From positions 12,181,573-12,245,572 of the forward strand of contig JALMQS010000225.1 in NCBI GenBank assembly GCA_024734495.1: 64,000 nt of DNA. The letters are read 5' to 3'. Positions 21,053-34,325 of this stretch are shown here, one piece after another. A model generated the notes under the pieces. The model did no database searches and had not been told where the DNA came from. It was given only the letters and a program-made list of their open reading frames with translations. A program made the position numbers and the translations under genes. Origin of the DNA: Forficula auricularia (lineage: Eukaryota > Arthropoda > Insecta > Dermaptera > Forficulidae). Positions within the stretch are counted from its first letter, which is position 1. Each line of letters begins with the position of its first letter.

Positions 21053-22386
21053 ACGCATTGCCAAATCATACAAGAATTATTATCAGCTGATTTGAATAAA
21101 TCAAACTAACTTTTGTATTTAATTTTTTTTTTTTTTATAAGTGTTTTTATTTCAAACATTTCATACTATTTATTTTTTAAGTCTATTATTTTGTATTTTA
21201 ACTTATTTTATTAAATATCAGATACTACACTTCTTTTGACTCATCTGGAGTGAAAGGACCTCCTTAACTATGCCTGTAAGTAATGCAACAGGCGAGAGAA
21301 AAAGACGCAATAAAAGTGAGACGAAGTTTCAATCAATAATTAACGAAATTATACATAATATCTCTAGGATGGTTTTCAATTTGCTTTTAACCAATTTGTT
21401 TATTTATCAGTGACCACACATGATTGAAACGTCATCCATACAAACGTTTATCGAGACATCGACTCAAAATTATCCCTAAATAAATAATAAGCCATGAATC
21501 GTTCAATATTTCATTAATCACACCTTTTTTAATTAAACCATGGATCATTTACTCAGCGGTGTCTCTTAAGTAATTATTCTTTTCTATTTTGAAAATAAAA
21601 AATAATCGATCGATTGCATCAAACCAGCTGCAAATTGCTCGTCTCAATTGAATTAAATGATGAGGAACATTAATAAAAACACAAAATCAGACATTAAAAA
21701 TAGATCTGTTAGATGTAGAAAGAAAATTAAGATGAATTGATACTGGAAATTGGGATGATGGGAATTGGCGTCCATTAAAAAGGATACTTTGTAGGCCTAG
21801 TTCAATCACTTGATGTTGACTGATGAGCAAGATACACTCTTTGCAAGTTTTCTTATTTTTGATTTTTTTTAAACAAATATACAATTCAATCCTCCTTTAG
21901 TCAAACGCAAAGAAAAATTATAAACAACAATCAATAGATTAAAATTAAATAAATGTTTTTTCTCATTTCCTTGGTGCAAATCATGATAGTAGTGAATCTA
22001 TTCAAGATATATAGAATTAATAAGGTAGCCCAATTCAATGTGAATTCACCCACTGACATCTTCTGGCATATAACTTTTCCCCATATAAGTAAGTTTGTTA
22101 TTCCCCATTGGCTGAGAACCTCTAATATAGTCTAATGGTTGCTGATTTTCGCTAATATACTAAAACACACTATTTCAAAACAAAGAACAAACTAAAATAG
22201 AGCAATCAGAAATGTTCAACAAAAAAAAAATAAGCTGGATAGCATTTTAGACTTTAGAATTATGTGTCAAAATATTGTATATACTAATAGTGAAATGTTA
22301 TTAAAAATACATAATTTAGGCGATTTTATGCGAAAAAGTTCAAAAACACCTCAGTTATCTAATCATCAAATCAAAAATGTATTAAT
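21053..22386. other. no gene seen
   Basis: AT-rich. Short frames at 21687-21884 and 21953-22135 have no coding support. Confidence 0.4.
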
Positions 22387-23345
22387 CTGCCCTCCAATCC
22401 AATACATTGTTACGCTGACGATAGCACCCTCCACAACGCTCAATCCTTACTAGACAATCGCGCAAACATAGCCTCCTCAATAAATTCAGATTTAAGCATG
22501 CTTAAAAAATGGGGATCTCACAATTTGGTAAACTTTAATGCTGGCAAAACACAATGCTGCCTAATTTCTAGGCGCGCAGATAGGAACCTTCCTGACATTT
22601 CCTTTGATTCGAGCTCATTGGAATTCCGTAATAAAATATCAATGTTAGGTGTCACCTTAGGTTCTGACCTCTCTTGGAATGACCATATTATCTCAGTAGC
22701 AAAAGCTGCAGCATGTAAGCTTGGCTTTCTTTTCCGAACCAAACGATTTTTCACCCCCACTCAACTCCTTATATTATACAAGGCTCAAATTCGCCCCTGT
22801 CTTGAATATTGCTCGCATTTGTGGAGAGGAGCCTCCAAGTATTCTCTTAATACCTTAGATGCAATTCAGAGGCGAGCTATCAGACTGATAGGCGATCCTA
22901 CATTAACTGACACTCTCGACTCCCTAACCCATCGTAAATAGATCTGTCTCGGCCCTTTCCCTTTTTTATAGATATTACCATGGCTATTGTTCTGACGAAA
23001 TAAAATCGATAATCCCATCAAAGGCCTCATTTGCCCGAAATACACGATTTTCTAAAATTCAACACCCCTACGCGCTTAAACTAGATACTAATCGAACAAA
23101 CGCATTCGCCAATTCATTTATCCCTATGACATCTAGAGACTGGAACTCTCTTCCCCCGACCGTCTTTCCAGCTACTTATAACCTTCAAACTTTCAAGACC
23201 AGCATCCACAGATACCTTCGACCTCTACCCAATCCCTAAATCTCCCCTTATCTTCACGTTACAAGGGTCCACCACGGACTTCAGAGGTTGTACCTTCTTG
23301 GTGCAACTTCTTCTTGTATCAATATCATTATAAAAAAAAAAAAAA
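22387..23345 (+). pseudogene. LINE (CR1/Jockey-type) reverse transcriptase fragment plus 3' UTR
   Basis: Translation opens inside the reverse transcriptase palm with the catalytic YADD at 22411-22422, followed by STLHNAQSLL, LMLKKWGS-like thumb sequence, FNAGKTQCCLISRR, LGVTLG..LSWNDHI and YCSHLWRGAS. The frame is broken at about 22935 (HRK then stop) and resumes shifted with RSVSALSLFYRYYHGYCS, SRDWNSLPPTVFPATYNLQ and a stop at 23239. The 3' UTR ends in ATCATTATAAAAAAA poly-A. Endonuclease and ORF1 are missing (5' truncation). An inactive retrotransposon remnant, homologous in its tail to 17828-17912 and in its last codons to 56419-56653. Confidence 0.85.
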
Positions 23346-24720
23346 TTTAGCCTCTAACTGAAAAAGAAAAGTGTTTAGAAATGTATGGTAGAGAAAAATC
23401 ATTAACAAATACATATATTTTCTCTGACTCTATATCTGTCTGGATACCTAAAAAGTCGTAAAATGTTTATAGTATTTCCAAAACGAAGAACTGATTTTGA
23501 GTCTACTACCTTCAAAACATCTAATTGGATGTAGAAAATTAGAAAAAAAATAACATAACTAATAAGCTGAAATTTGGCATACATGTTTGTTTTAATAAAA
23601 TGCCATTTTTCTAGTTTACAGTTCAAAATCGGTCGCTGACAAAAATTGTTAAATTATCGGAAGGAGTTGTTTGAAAAAAGCTTTTACTTTTTCGTTTTAT
23701 TTCGTGTAATAAAAATTGTGCCATTTTCTGATAAAACATTCTTCAATTTAGAGTTTATCTGTTTAAAAATATTAGTTTTTAAATTAATAATTATGCCCCA
23801 ATTTAGCTATAGAGACAACTCGACTCTATATTTCAGCACCATCAAATGTAGAATAAATTATTTTCTAAAATTAAGTTATAAATGATCCACTTGATACTTG
23901 ATAAATTTGATCATGTGTTTAATTTTTTTAAGAGTTTGATTTGATTGGGAATAGCAAATACTCCAGTGAATAAGAGCTTAATATATATGTAAAGATTAAT
24001 TAATAAATTAACATTCCAGACTAAGTCAATGGGAAAGAGAGATGAAGTTTGGTTTAAATAAAACGGCATCCCACCTAAAAAAAACCACTTGACTTGAATA
24101 ACGCTTGAAATGATTTCGTCGGGGAACTAATAAGCAGTTGAGACTTTTCTGGAATCAAGTGGCAAGGTCTGTCTGTCTGGCCGAAGAATAAATCTTTCAA
24201 AGAATTAGGTATTTTAAAACGTCCATTGAAATGGTCTGATCTATGTCCACTGTGCCTAAAATTGACGGCCAATTTCTTAAATTAATAAAATAAAGAGGAA
24301 AATAATATTATAATCAATTTGATTGAATCAAGAAGGTGAGATTGAACAAATTTGGCATGCTCGAGATCAATTCTTTCAAATAAAATAATATGAGTATTTT
24401 AGGCAAATGAATAATGAAAGATCTCTTCGGCCTTCCACACTTTACAATTACTTTCTACTCGATATCAACCAATGATTATTCCTAACGTTTCATCAGTCCA
24501 TCTTTTCTTCTAGTCGTCAGGGTTTTTAGGCATTACACTTTTTAAAAAAAAAAAAAATGATTTGACAAAACAAGTCAAACAGATCGAAAAAGGATCTACC
24601 AATACATAAAAAAGTAATTAAAAGTTGTTTTTCGTATTAATACGCGTCAATCAAATCGATTATGATTTAATTTTCTTTTATTATAAGATTCTTTCAAAAG
24701 TTAAGTGACTTAATTATTTA
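23346..24720. other. dispersed repeat remnant, otherwise no gene
   Basis: 23380-23820 shares AAGCTGAAATTTGGCATACAT, GCTGACAAAAA and neighbouring blocks with the repeats at 10.2-11.4 kb. The rest is AT-rich; frames at 23646-23885 and 24075-24272 have no recognisable domain. Confidence 0.4.
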
Positions 24721-25948
24721 AATTATTTTTAAATTGAAAGGTTATTTTTAGTCACAAACTAATAAAAGACAATAATTTCAGTTAATTATTATTATTTATT
24801 TTATTGATTCACCAAAAAGTTTCGGTCAACTCTGATTGACCATCATCAATTTCGATCAAGATCTAGAAATTGTCACTTTGTATACATAAACCATTCAGTT
24901 TAAAATAGATTCTAGTGAATGATAAGTGTTTTTTATGAATTATTGCTATATATGATTGTTATAAATGTGTGAAATATGGTTGATGGTGTGAAGATGGTTT
25001 ATGTATACAAAGTGACAATTTTCAGATCTTGAAAGAAATTTACTACTGAAGATGGTCAACCAGAGGTGACCAAAACTGTTTGGTACTTTCCCTTAATCAG
25101 CATCTAAAATGAAGGAGTGAAACTTATGAGCTAAATTAACTAATAGTGAAAATTCAACGACACTAGAATGCTAAAATTTGACATAGTGCAATAACTTGAA
25201 TCACTAATAAAGTGAGAAATCGAAAAAGATCTTCATCAGCCTCTAAAATAAAGGCGTGAATCTTGAAGGTTAAATTCCCATCCAACTTACAAAAAGATGT
25301 GAAATCTCAACAAAAACACTTGTGTAAAAAAAGGCCAAGTTCGATTAATAAAATCAATTTGCCAAAAAAAGTAGTGAGATCTAATGTGCTGCCAAGTTCA
25401 ACATCATCAATTTATTAAATGAGTCGAGAATATATTAGTAACTTCAATTAAAACGAATGTTTTTCATTTCACATTTCCCTCTATATTTTTTATTGAATTC
25501 ACATTTTTAGTTGAAATTATTTTCATAAAACTTGGCTTTTACGCATTGTTATGTATGTCACGAATTACTAGTTACCATATCATGAGATCTTAATAAGAGA
25601 GGATGGAAGGGCTAAAAGGGAGAGGTGGAGGCCCTATCAAACAAAAATATTAATAATTTAATGCGTAAAAGCCAAGTTTTAGAAAAATAATTTCAACTAA
25701 AAATGTGAATTCAATAAAAAATATAGAGGGACATGTGAAATGAAAAACATTCGTTTTAATTGAAGTTACTAATACTCTATATTCTCGACTCATTTAATAA
25801 ATTGATGATATTGAACTTGGCAGCACATTAGATCTCAGTACTTTTTTTGGCAAACGGATTTTATTAATCGAACTTGGACTTTTTTGACACATGTGTTTTT
25901 GTTGAGATTAGTTTGTAACTAAAAAACCTTTCAATTGAAAAATAATTT
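24721..25948. repeat. 1.2-kb palindrome with nested insertion
   Basis: Long arms 25305-25556 and 25660-25907 are almost perfect reverse complements (TCTCAACAAAAACAC; AGATCTAATGTGCTGCCAAG; ACGAATGTTTTTCATTTCAC; AAAACTTGGCTTTTACGCAT). The right arm continues through TTAGTTTGTAACTAAAAAACC to 25948, but its left partner (GGTTATTTTTAGTCACAAAC) lies at 24738-24760. About 540 bp including the foldback at 24.8-25.1 kb has therefore been inserted into the left arm. Confidence 0.7.
24808..25085. repeat. decayed hammerhead-type foldback nested in larger palindrome
   Basis: Arms mirror GATTCACCAAAAAGTTTCGG/CCAAAACTGTTTGGTAC and TGTCACTTTGTATACATAAA. Cores are decayed: the right arm reads CTGAAGA + T + GGTCA..TGACC + AAAAC; the left arm reads TTGATGA on the minus strand. 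Two tandem-like blocks follow (25094-25140 and 25232-25290: ATCAGC.TCTAAAAT.AAGG.GTGAA). Confidence 0.55.
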
Positions 25949-28900
25949 AATTTTCTTTATATTTTATTATATTAATCTTTACATAAGAGTGGTGTTGACT
26001 AACTTACCGATACATAGGGAAATGAATTGTAAAAAAACATTTGTGTAAATTCCTAATTTTTATAGTAAAATCGAAAGATTAAATTTAAGCAGAATTAAAA
26101 ACCACAAAGTATACTTACATTAGATGTAGTTCAACTTTTATTAAAAAATCAAAAAATGTATTTTATTGAAAAATACTCAAAACATAATTAAAAGAAACTA
26201 AATATTAGAAATAGAAATTAACAAACAAAATGATATGAAATCATTTTGTGAATGTCATAAACAATAATATTTAAACAATCAACACCAACAATTCACTTTT
26301 TAAATTTGAATTTTTAAATTGAATATTTTCATGTTTTTTGGTTTTTTAAAATATAAGTAATATTCCTTTCAAGTTTTTTCTTTCTGCTTTTTTGTCTTTT
26401 GCACTGTTTCTCTAAAATATTGTTTTATGATACATGTTAATTTCCTGTTAGACAACTCCTGTAATAAAGGTCGATTTTAATCACTAAATCTATTCGAGTT
26501 CCTATGTACTGTCCTCAAACAAATAAAAATCTATTTAAAAATAAAATAAGTTATAATACGAAGTAATAATATGATTAAATAACAACCAATTATTGGTTAA
26601 CTAAGGAAATTTAAGGTTTCGGATATTTTTGAACTATTTATTATTTTTTAAGTTATTAAAAAATAAAATTTACTTAGTAATGTTCACGCGTAGTCTAAAA
26701 ATCAAACTAAATCAAATATAAGAAATATTTGAAAGACATACCTACAGATTGAGGATTTAATAAATTTAAAATAACACACCAATAAGTCAAGGCTAAGAGA
26801 ATGACAATAAAAATAATCTAGGACTATTTTTTGCAAATAATCAAGAAGAATTCAAATACTAACAGTACCTACTAATAATAATATAAGAATAGTATTAGAA
26901 ACGGAAATTCATTCCCATGTCGAAATACAAACGTGAGAGGAAATCTATGTTATATCATACGTTGTAGGTATTCTTTTATTTTCAATAAATTAACATTAAT
27001 GCGTTTTATTTGATTTCCTTAGAATGCAAACAAACTGTGTATCTTATTAAGTAATAATTATTACTTTTTAATAAATTAATAAATAAAAAAGTATTTGAAG
27101 GTATGATGCTTCCTTCGGTGGTTGGAAAGAAAAGTTTAGGCTGAAAGCCTAGATTAGATAATTTTAATGAGATAATCTCATTAGAATTCATTAATTTATT
27201 CCTGGATTATATTTAAAGTACTTGAATAATTATAAACAAAAAATTCTGGTAAAAATATTTATTTAATCAGTTTCACCTGAAAGATATTTGGGATATCAAA
27301 ACAGTCCTTTAATAATGAAAAAACTTGAAATTTTTTCAGGGGTTTGAACCGAGATATTTTTGGCAATAATATATTGTTTTACTTGTCAAATCTGAGTTTT
27401 CTTAAAGTCGCGATTATAAAATTTTATTCATCAAATTCATTTATCAACCTTATTCATTTTGAAAATTCCATCTGAACACCTGACCTAGGAAAGAAGCTGA
27501 GATGATCTTCTCCCATCCCTCGTTCGAAAAACTAGCCATGTTGGTAAAAAATATGGTGACAAAAATAAAAATAAAGTAAAACTTTATTAAAAACAATCCA
27601 AAAAAAAACAAATTTTCATCAATCAAATCATTGATCTTTTTGTATCTTAGCCTACAGGGCTTGAAAGTTCTCATTACCTCCTAAGAAGTCAGGTAGATAA
27701 TTGCTCACACACAGAAACACACATAAGCGCAGATTAAATTCTCTTCATCACACAATGTCTAATACTATCGATCTATAAAGTTAAAACTTGACACAATGAT
27801 GCAGCTTACGAATGCAAACTTCTGAGAGAAATTTCAGTTCATTACTACTGTTCATGAGATCCTCATCATATGACAATTTGATATTTTCCTGCATATTCAA
27901 TCGAAAATGAAGATAAAACCCGCAAAATTTGTCTTAATGTTTAAGACGTGTAAACAGAATTACGGAAAATAAAAAAAAATTAAAGAATTGCGAGGGGTAT
28001 CAATCCTCCATCCGCCCGTTGAGTTAGGAATGATAATAATAGTAATAATGAAAATAGACTTGAATAGTTTATTTGGATAATGTGATCTCAAAATGATGTT
28101 TACTAAGTCTTCAAATTAGCATTTACCAAAGTTTATTCATTTGCTGGCCTTGATTCTAATTGAAATTCAATGGGTGTTTTCGTATTACAATATATTTCTT
28201 GTTAAAAAGAAAAAAGTTGGCCTTGTTGAGTATTAATTTAGAGTTCGTGAGATCGATTAAATGTCCAATTTTGAGTGGGCATATGATCCCTCGTTTTTAC
28301 TTTATCCAATGCGAAGCATGGGAGAAAGTATTGGAATCGCTCTCGCGGCAAGCGCGACTTCAAAGGGTCCTCAGGTAAAGACTACGGAACCCATGGACTC
28401 AATTAAGGTCACAAATTGAAGTATTCAATGAGATTGAATTTTAGCACGTGACGGTTTTGCCAAAAATTACCTGGGATCTCGCCGAGAGGCCAAAAAGTGC
28501 CATTTTTTTTGGAAGTGCGTGCGGATGGATGGATGGATGGATGTGTGTGTGTTATCGTTTTTTTCGTCCACGAATTTTTGCACACCGTTGCACCGAATGA
28601 ATTGAAATTGAAAACCTACCAGTATTTTAACAAAATGAAGCGCTGATTAGTTTTTGGTACATATCGGTCCACAAACATTAGTACTTTATTTCAGTACTTT
28701 TTTAGTTTTTTCTAAATATCTTGAAAATGACTTAACCAATTTTGATGAAATTTAATATCCTAATTAAGTACCTTGGGAACCACAAAAAAGGTTAAATAAA
28801 GTTTTTAGTAAAATTATATTTTAAAGTACTTTACTCTAGAACATATTAATATTTCAAATGAATTTGGATAAAGTTTAGCAACGATCCGTTGCGGTTTATT

Positions 28901-29389
28901 TTTTTTACTTCCATCAAAATCCTCTTCTCGTTTCACAGATATAGATCTTATATACATTGACAACGGCTTTGATATACACCGTTGTTTTCAAATTCAATCA
29001 GGTCTTCTCTGCCGCTATGTGATTTGTTTAATAATAAATTCGTTACCATCAAGAGATAATATTTAGATATTTAATAGGAAGGTGGAGAGATTGGTTTGCT
29101 AAGTACGTATTGGGGTTGGATGACCTTTATACTCCAGACTAACCCCCTTTTAGCGAAGCTAGCGTACGTTGCACTAAAAGATTTCCATTTATGGACGCCA
29201 TCCGGTCAATGGATATCAATTGACTTGCACAAGGTGTCTGTCTTTCCGTTCCTTCGCTTTATATTAGATCTCTCTCTCTCTCGATTGCTTTTTTAGATCG
29301 TATTTCTATATAGCTGAGTACTTGTATTACGTTTGACATTCCTGTCTCCTTGGAATGTGAAATATTTTAGGACTTACTCTCTAATTTTT
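25949..29389. other. no gene seen; simple repeats
   Basis: AT-rich. A (GGAT)n tract lies at 28524-28543, followed by (GT)n. 28550-28860 reads like a degenerate repeat (GCACACCGTTGCACCGAAT; GATGAAATTTAATATCC). GC-richer frames at 28160-28378 and 29096-29296 have no domain match I can make. Confidence 0.4.
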
Positions 29390-29570
29390 ATTTCAAATGA
29401 ATCATTTCCATTATTTTAGGGACTGGAATTCTCCCTTTCTTCTTCCCTTTTCCCCCGAATCCTACAACCCTTCAAGACCTGGCTCAAGGGAGGATCAAAC
29501 AGGATACTTGTTGGGCCATTGGTTAATAAGGACAGGTGTCTCCCTCAAAAAAGTATAACGAGTGGTGAAT
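29390..29570 (+). pseudogene. possible LINE C-terminal remnant
   Basis: Translation gives DWNSPFLLPFSPESYN in one frame and, after a shift, LQPFKTWLKGGSNRILVGPL in another. This parallels the LINE end SRDWNSLPPTVFPATYNLQ..FKTSIHR at 23140-23215. Short and frameshifted; weak evidence. Confidence 0.3.
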
Positions 29571-31969
29571 TAGGGAATACACTGTCCTCTCTAGAACCCA
29601 TAAGTAAAAATTAGGTAAATTTTGAAAGTTAAATTTTGTTCTGACACTTGAGAATTTTAGCGTTATAGTATTTTTTTTTATAGTTAAAAAAAAGAATGGT
29701 TTCAGTTCTATAGTATTATCTTCTCTTCTAGGATGTTAGAATCGTTCTTGACTTACAGGTGTCCCATCTTCTTTTATCCTTATTATAAAAAATAACTTGC
29801 AGAGAGAGCCTTGAGGTGAGGCCAAAAGTAAGAAGATTTTTCTGCCAAACCTGATCGAAAGCCCTTGAAATGTTTAAGGCAAATGCGAGTCTTTTTATTC
29901 GAGGGCTTTATTCCATATATATAAGTTACATGTCCTTGAACATCGTCTATAGACCGGTATTGCATAAAATAATTTTATATATTTAGGTTGGATGTTTGAA
30001 TTTGGATATGAAATTGAGATCTCAGTGGGAGATTTTTTAAAGAGGAAGACAATAAATTCATACGTTACCTAATTCTATCTCCTCTGATTCTCTAGAAATA
30101 ATAAATAAATATTATATCTAACAAATATATCCAGTTTCATCAGCTCTTTTTTTATTCTAATCCTTAGTAAGTGGTTAAGCCCGTTTCAAGTAAAATATTT
30201 GTAGAAACGTCTGCACGATTAATTGACCTCACAGGGTTTTTATTTATAAATATCAAAAATATACTTCAAATGGATTATTTGGTATATGGACTTCATGTAA
30301 AATCAAAACAGGAACAAATTTAAACACGTCGTTTTGTCTATTTAAGAAAGCTGAATTTATTGCTTTACATACAATGTGTGTTCAAAATGCGTATAATCAC
30401 CAAGCAAGCGTCAATTATATTCTGAACAATGTCCATTTAAAACTAAGAATCTTTATTCATTCAGACTAACGTGAAATAGAAAAGTTATCAGCCTGAAAAG
30501 GTTTCAAATAAGAAGGCGAAACGTCGCAAAAATTTATCAAGAATGGACACAAATCACGCCATGAAAATATGTTAATATTTTGATCTAAATTTATAGTAGT
30601 AAAGAAATTTAAAAAAATTGTTTGATCTATGGTTATTTGAAATAAAACAATTATAAATTATATTTTAGAATACTCGAACATTCTCGAAACAATATTAATC
30701 TAATGATAGTAAGAGGTAAATATTACTTTTATACATTAAAATCAATAAATGTGGAAACAATAAGGTCTAGAATATCGTACAAATAGGCTGACTCAAGTGT
30801 AACTTCAGAATTATATTTATGTAACAGGTGTTATAATACTTTCACTTGCCTTTATCTTAAAGATATACTAAGTGGAAGAATTGTGATAGACTTAATTGAT
30901 TTCTAGATTTCACCGAAAACACATTATGAGGTTCCTAAAGTCAATAAAATTGGTAAGGAAATTCCAAAAATGAAAGATCTCATAGAAATGAAATCTTAAA
31001 TTTGAGCTAAATATCTAGTGTTGATGTAGAGAGCAATGTTGTATAGGTCACAAATACATATATACAATATTGAGGATGGGGGCGAGTGGCTGAGTTAAAC
31101 AAATCTTAAAATATTTATATACTCAATGATGATGACCCATTCAGGTTGAATGAGAAGCAATATTCATTTTATTTATTTGAAAATTTAATTATGGACGTTT
31201 TAAAAAATATGGTCCTGGTACTATTTATAAATGTAAATTCAAGAAAATTTAATATAAAATACATTTTAAAATGATATTTAAAATTAATTTTATTCCACTA
31301 TTTTTATATTCATAAGTATATACCTAATTAGATATATTATTTAAAATAAAGTAAAAAAAAATATAACATGGGTCAAACCCTCTTGAGGAAAAATATCTAT
31401 GTACGCCTTTGATAGATTGATTGATGGAATCTCTGATTGGTTCAGTTTTATTTATTTATTTTAGCCCCAACATTCTAGTCAAGAATTATCACTAAATAAA
31501 TTATCGAATAAATTAGGGGAAAAAATTTCTCATTGTCTTACTTTTGATGGTGTTCAATTAACTAAATTATTTATTTACCCCCGTCTCGTGTTGTGTTGAG
31601 ACACTTGAATAGAAGTGTTCTGAAAATAATCCTGTCATTAGACAAGAATTAAAAACAAAAAAGGATCTCTCGTTTAAGAGTGACACGAGAGATAAAAAGA
31701 ATTTTCATTTCTACTATAAATATATCTACCTCGATGGTGCCATCATTCCATTAGGAAGAGAGCGTAGATAGAACAACCACAACCAGCATCACTTCCTTTC
31801 TCAACTCACAGGAGGATGGTGAGAGTATAAATAACATTAATAGAAAATAAGAAAAACAATCAAACAAAGAAAAACAAGAAAAGAATTTACACCTCTGAGA
31901 TTGTCAAAAAAAATTGTGCTTGTGGGCATGCTTTAATCATATCTTTCGTTTTATGGACAGTTTAAGCTA
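29571..31969. other. no gene seen; one decayed core-like motif
   Basis: AT-rich. At about 30492-30530, CCTGAAAAGG..GGCGAAACGTCGC resembles a degraded hammerhead-like core without the CTGANGA consensus. Nothing else supported. Confidence 0.4.
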
Positions 31970-32165
31970 TCTTATACTAGTAAATGAACAATTTTTACTT
32001 TATTATATTATATGTATAGAATTGGTTTCTCGAAAACGGCTCCAACGATTACGATGAAAATCACGGATTAAGGGGTTTTTGGTCGACAATTCCATCTATC
32101 AGGGTAACTTTAATGTTTTGTCTTAATTAAACTAATTATTAACAGGTGGGTGTGTTAATAATAGA
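31970..32165 (+). mobile_element. Helitron-like 5' end, copy 1
   Basis: Begins A|TCTTATACTAGTAAATGAAC and continues with TTGGTTTCTCGAAAACGGCT, CAACGATTACGATGAAAATC and AACAGGTGGGTGTGTTAAT. The inverted copy at 38005-38201 begins A|TCTTGCTATATTAAATGAG and shares these blocks. TC at the start after an A is the Helitron rule; no CTRR-plus-hairpin 3' end was found, so assignment is tentative. Confidence 0.4.
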
Positions 32166-32233
32166 TCGTATAAAAAGTCTCAGCGGTTTTTGGTACATTT
32201 TTGAACAAAAAATTTCGTTATTGAAAATCAATT

Positions 32234-32397
32234 TTAATCAAGTACATATTGACCATTATTATCTATGACCGTTTGCCATTTTTGGGTAGCTTCATAATTC
32301 CATCGGTGTAGAACTTCTGTGGTTCATCGTTGAAAAACTTGGCCAAGTGATTTTCGGCGGAGCTTCGGTCGACCAATTTTTTACCATCAAGTTCATC
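32234..32397 (-). pseudogene. mariner transposase C-terminal fragment
   Basis: Minus-strand translation reads DELDGKKLVDRSSAENHLAK, then FFNDEPQKFYTDGIMKLPK and, after a one-base shift, WQTVIDNNGQYVLD and stop. The FF..KP..FY..GIMKLP.RWQK.I..NG.Y block is the characteristic mariner C-terminus. Catalytic DDD region and ends are absent. Unrelated in position to the mariner foldback at 36.3 kb. Confidence 0.8.
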
Positions 32398-32459
32398 ATT
32401 TTTTATTTAATTGTTTTTTTTTAATTTTAAAACCCACTAATAGTTCATTACAAATTTAT

Positions 32460-32775
32460 TATAATAATAAAATTAATTAATTAGAGTATTTTCACTACAA
32501 ACACGGACTAAAAACATTATCACAAGCCCGAGAAGATCAAGAACAGTCGATGGTGGGGATGTAATCTCCGAAGTCGAAGCTCAAATAAAATGTATACGCT
32601 AATGCATGTAAAATAATTGGTTCAATAAAATGTATTATTATTATTAGAGTATTTTCTTACAGTCGGTGGTGTGGAAGTAATCTCCGTAGTCAAACCCTCA
32701 AATTCAATGTATACTTTCTTCATGTTGAGGAAATGGTTCAATAAATTTATTATTATTATTATTATTAGAGTATAT
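32460..32775 (+). repeat. two degenerate tandem units of about 125-150 bp
   Basis: TTAGAGTATTTTC, CAGTCG.TGGTG.GGA.GTAATC, TCAAAT..AATGTATAC, TGGTTCAATAAA and (ATT)n recur in order in 32481-32645 and 32646-32768. Each unit ends in an ATT microsatellite. Confidence 0.55.
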
Positions 32776-32799
32776 TCTATTGAGGACGGAATGGAGGAA

Positions 32800-33150
32800 C
32801 TCAATGCTGAATTTATGCAAAGGCAACCCAAAAGGATAATGAAAAACACAAATTGCGAATAAAATAATTAATTAGAATGTCATTTTCACCCTCTTGAAAA
32901 ACCCCAAGATTCGGAGGATCGTGGTTTCATCTTCAGGGTTTAAAGGGGTCAACGAAAAAACGGACTCCGGGTATAATAATAAATATAATTTTTAATTGCA
33001 ATTAAGTTCAAAACTTTGTGCACACCGCTTGATGATGGGTCACAAAAATAAATTAAATTTTATTTTATTTTATTCTGGCTGCAAATAAAAATCGACCTTT
33101 TTACCTAAATTTAACATTAAAAATAATATTAATATATCGGTTTTAACTAA
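32800..33150 (-). repeat. dispersed repeat with two divergent core-like motifs, copy A
   Basis: The reverse complement matches 37540-37815 and 49258-49530: AAAAAGGTCGATTTTTATTTG, a GATGATGGGTCA-type motif, AATTGCAATTAAAAATTA, a second CCTGAAGATG..CCTCCGAAT motif and AAGAGGGTGAAAATGACATT. Both motifs are decayed hammerhead-like cores facing each other. An internal relative of the end also occurs at 59330-59470. Confidence 0.55.
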
Positions 33151-33690
33151 AGTAAAGAACGCTCGGTCTGCCATGAACTGTTATTATAATACTACCAATA
33201 GTTTCATTTCAAATATGATTTCATATACAGAGTATTAGATGAGATAAGTTCGAAAGATAAAAAAATAAATACTAGACAATTTATAGATATTTCTTAGCAT
33301 TCTCAGACGGTGATCAAGAGATCAGTGACGGATGTGAATAGTTCTCAACTACCAGCAAGTTTCATTAAATCTTTCACAATCACCAAAGTCCCGAAATGTT
33401 TATCTTTTGATCTCCTTGTCACTAATGAATACTAAATCAGAAGCGAGGAGTGTATGTTTAACGTAGATTTTCCAATATTTTTTAGCTTCATTTGATTTTT
33501 CAGATTTAGGTGATTATTTGAAATTTTTCCTAAATAAATAAAATAAAAACAATTGTGTAAAGTTGTATTAGGGGATTCACAAAAGAAATTAATTTATTTG
33601 TATGTTAATTATCAATGCTATAATTTATAATATGAGAAGGTTTTGTATCTTCATTGACATTTGATCAGATTTTTTAGAATCACTAGACAT
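33151..33690. other. no gene seen
   Basis: AT-rich. No repeat end or exon recognised. Confidence 0.4.
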
Positions 33691-34325
33691 TAGGGTGGTC
33701 CTTTTATGGGTATTATTGAATTTCACGCTGACAAGGGCTCATATGGTTCGAAATAAATAAAAAAAATGTCCCACAAGTTTCAAGTCTCTATCTCAATTAT
33801 AATCTGTGTCCCCAGCGATGTAAGTTTCTCATCTAAATAGCATGGGGTTTTTGGCATTAAAATATCAATTTTTTTATTCCGGCCAAAGTAATGGTTCAAA
33901 AATTTGAAACTATGTAGCCTTTATCCTTATAATACTAGCTATCCATCAGAATTATTACAGATTTTTAGCTATTATAATTTTGGAGTTACAGCTAGATAAA
34001 ATACTGCTATATCTTAGTGTTATAGACTCCAAAATTATAATAGCTAAAAATCTGTAATAATTCTGATGGATAGCTAGTATTATAAGGATAAAGGCTACAG
34101 AGTTTTAAAAATTTTGAATCTTTACTTTGGCCGGAATAAAAAATTGATCTTTCAATGGCAAAAACCCGATGTTATTTAGATGAGAAACATACATTGCTGG
34201 GGGCACAGGTTATAATTGAGATAGAGACTTGAAACTTGGGGGATATTTTTTTTTTATTTATTTCGAACCATATGAGTCCTTGTCAGCGTAAAAATTCGAA
34301 AATATCCAAAATAAGGACTACCCTA
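33691..34325. mobile_element. 0.63-kb palindromic element (TAGGGTGGTCC family), copy 2
   Basis: Ends TAGGGTGGTCCTTTTATGGG and AAAATAAGGACTACCCTAA. Same arm landmarks as copy 1 at 4868 (CATGGGGTTTTTGGCATT; GGCCAAAGTAATGG; AGCTATTATAATTTTGGAGT), but with 34 or so differences and its own short centre. TA at both ends. Confidence 0.8.

Noticed and set aside
28160..28378. 72-codon plus-strand frame as host exon
   Set aside because: No recognisable motif and no good splice sites at either edge.
30492..30530. Hammerhead-like core near 30.5 kb
   Set aside because: GAAACGTC is present, but CTGANGA and a stem II are not; kept only as a decayed remnant.
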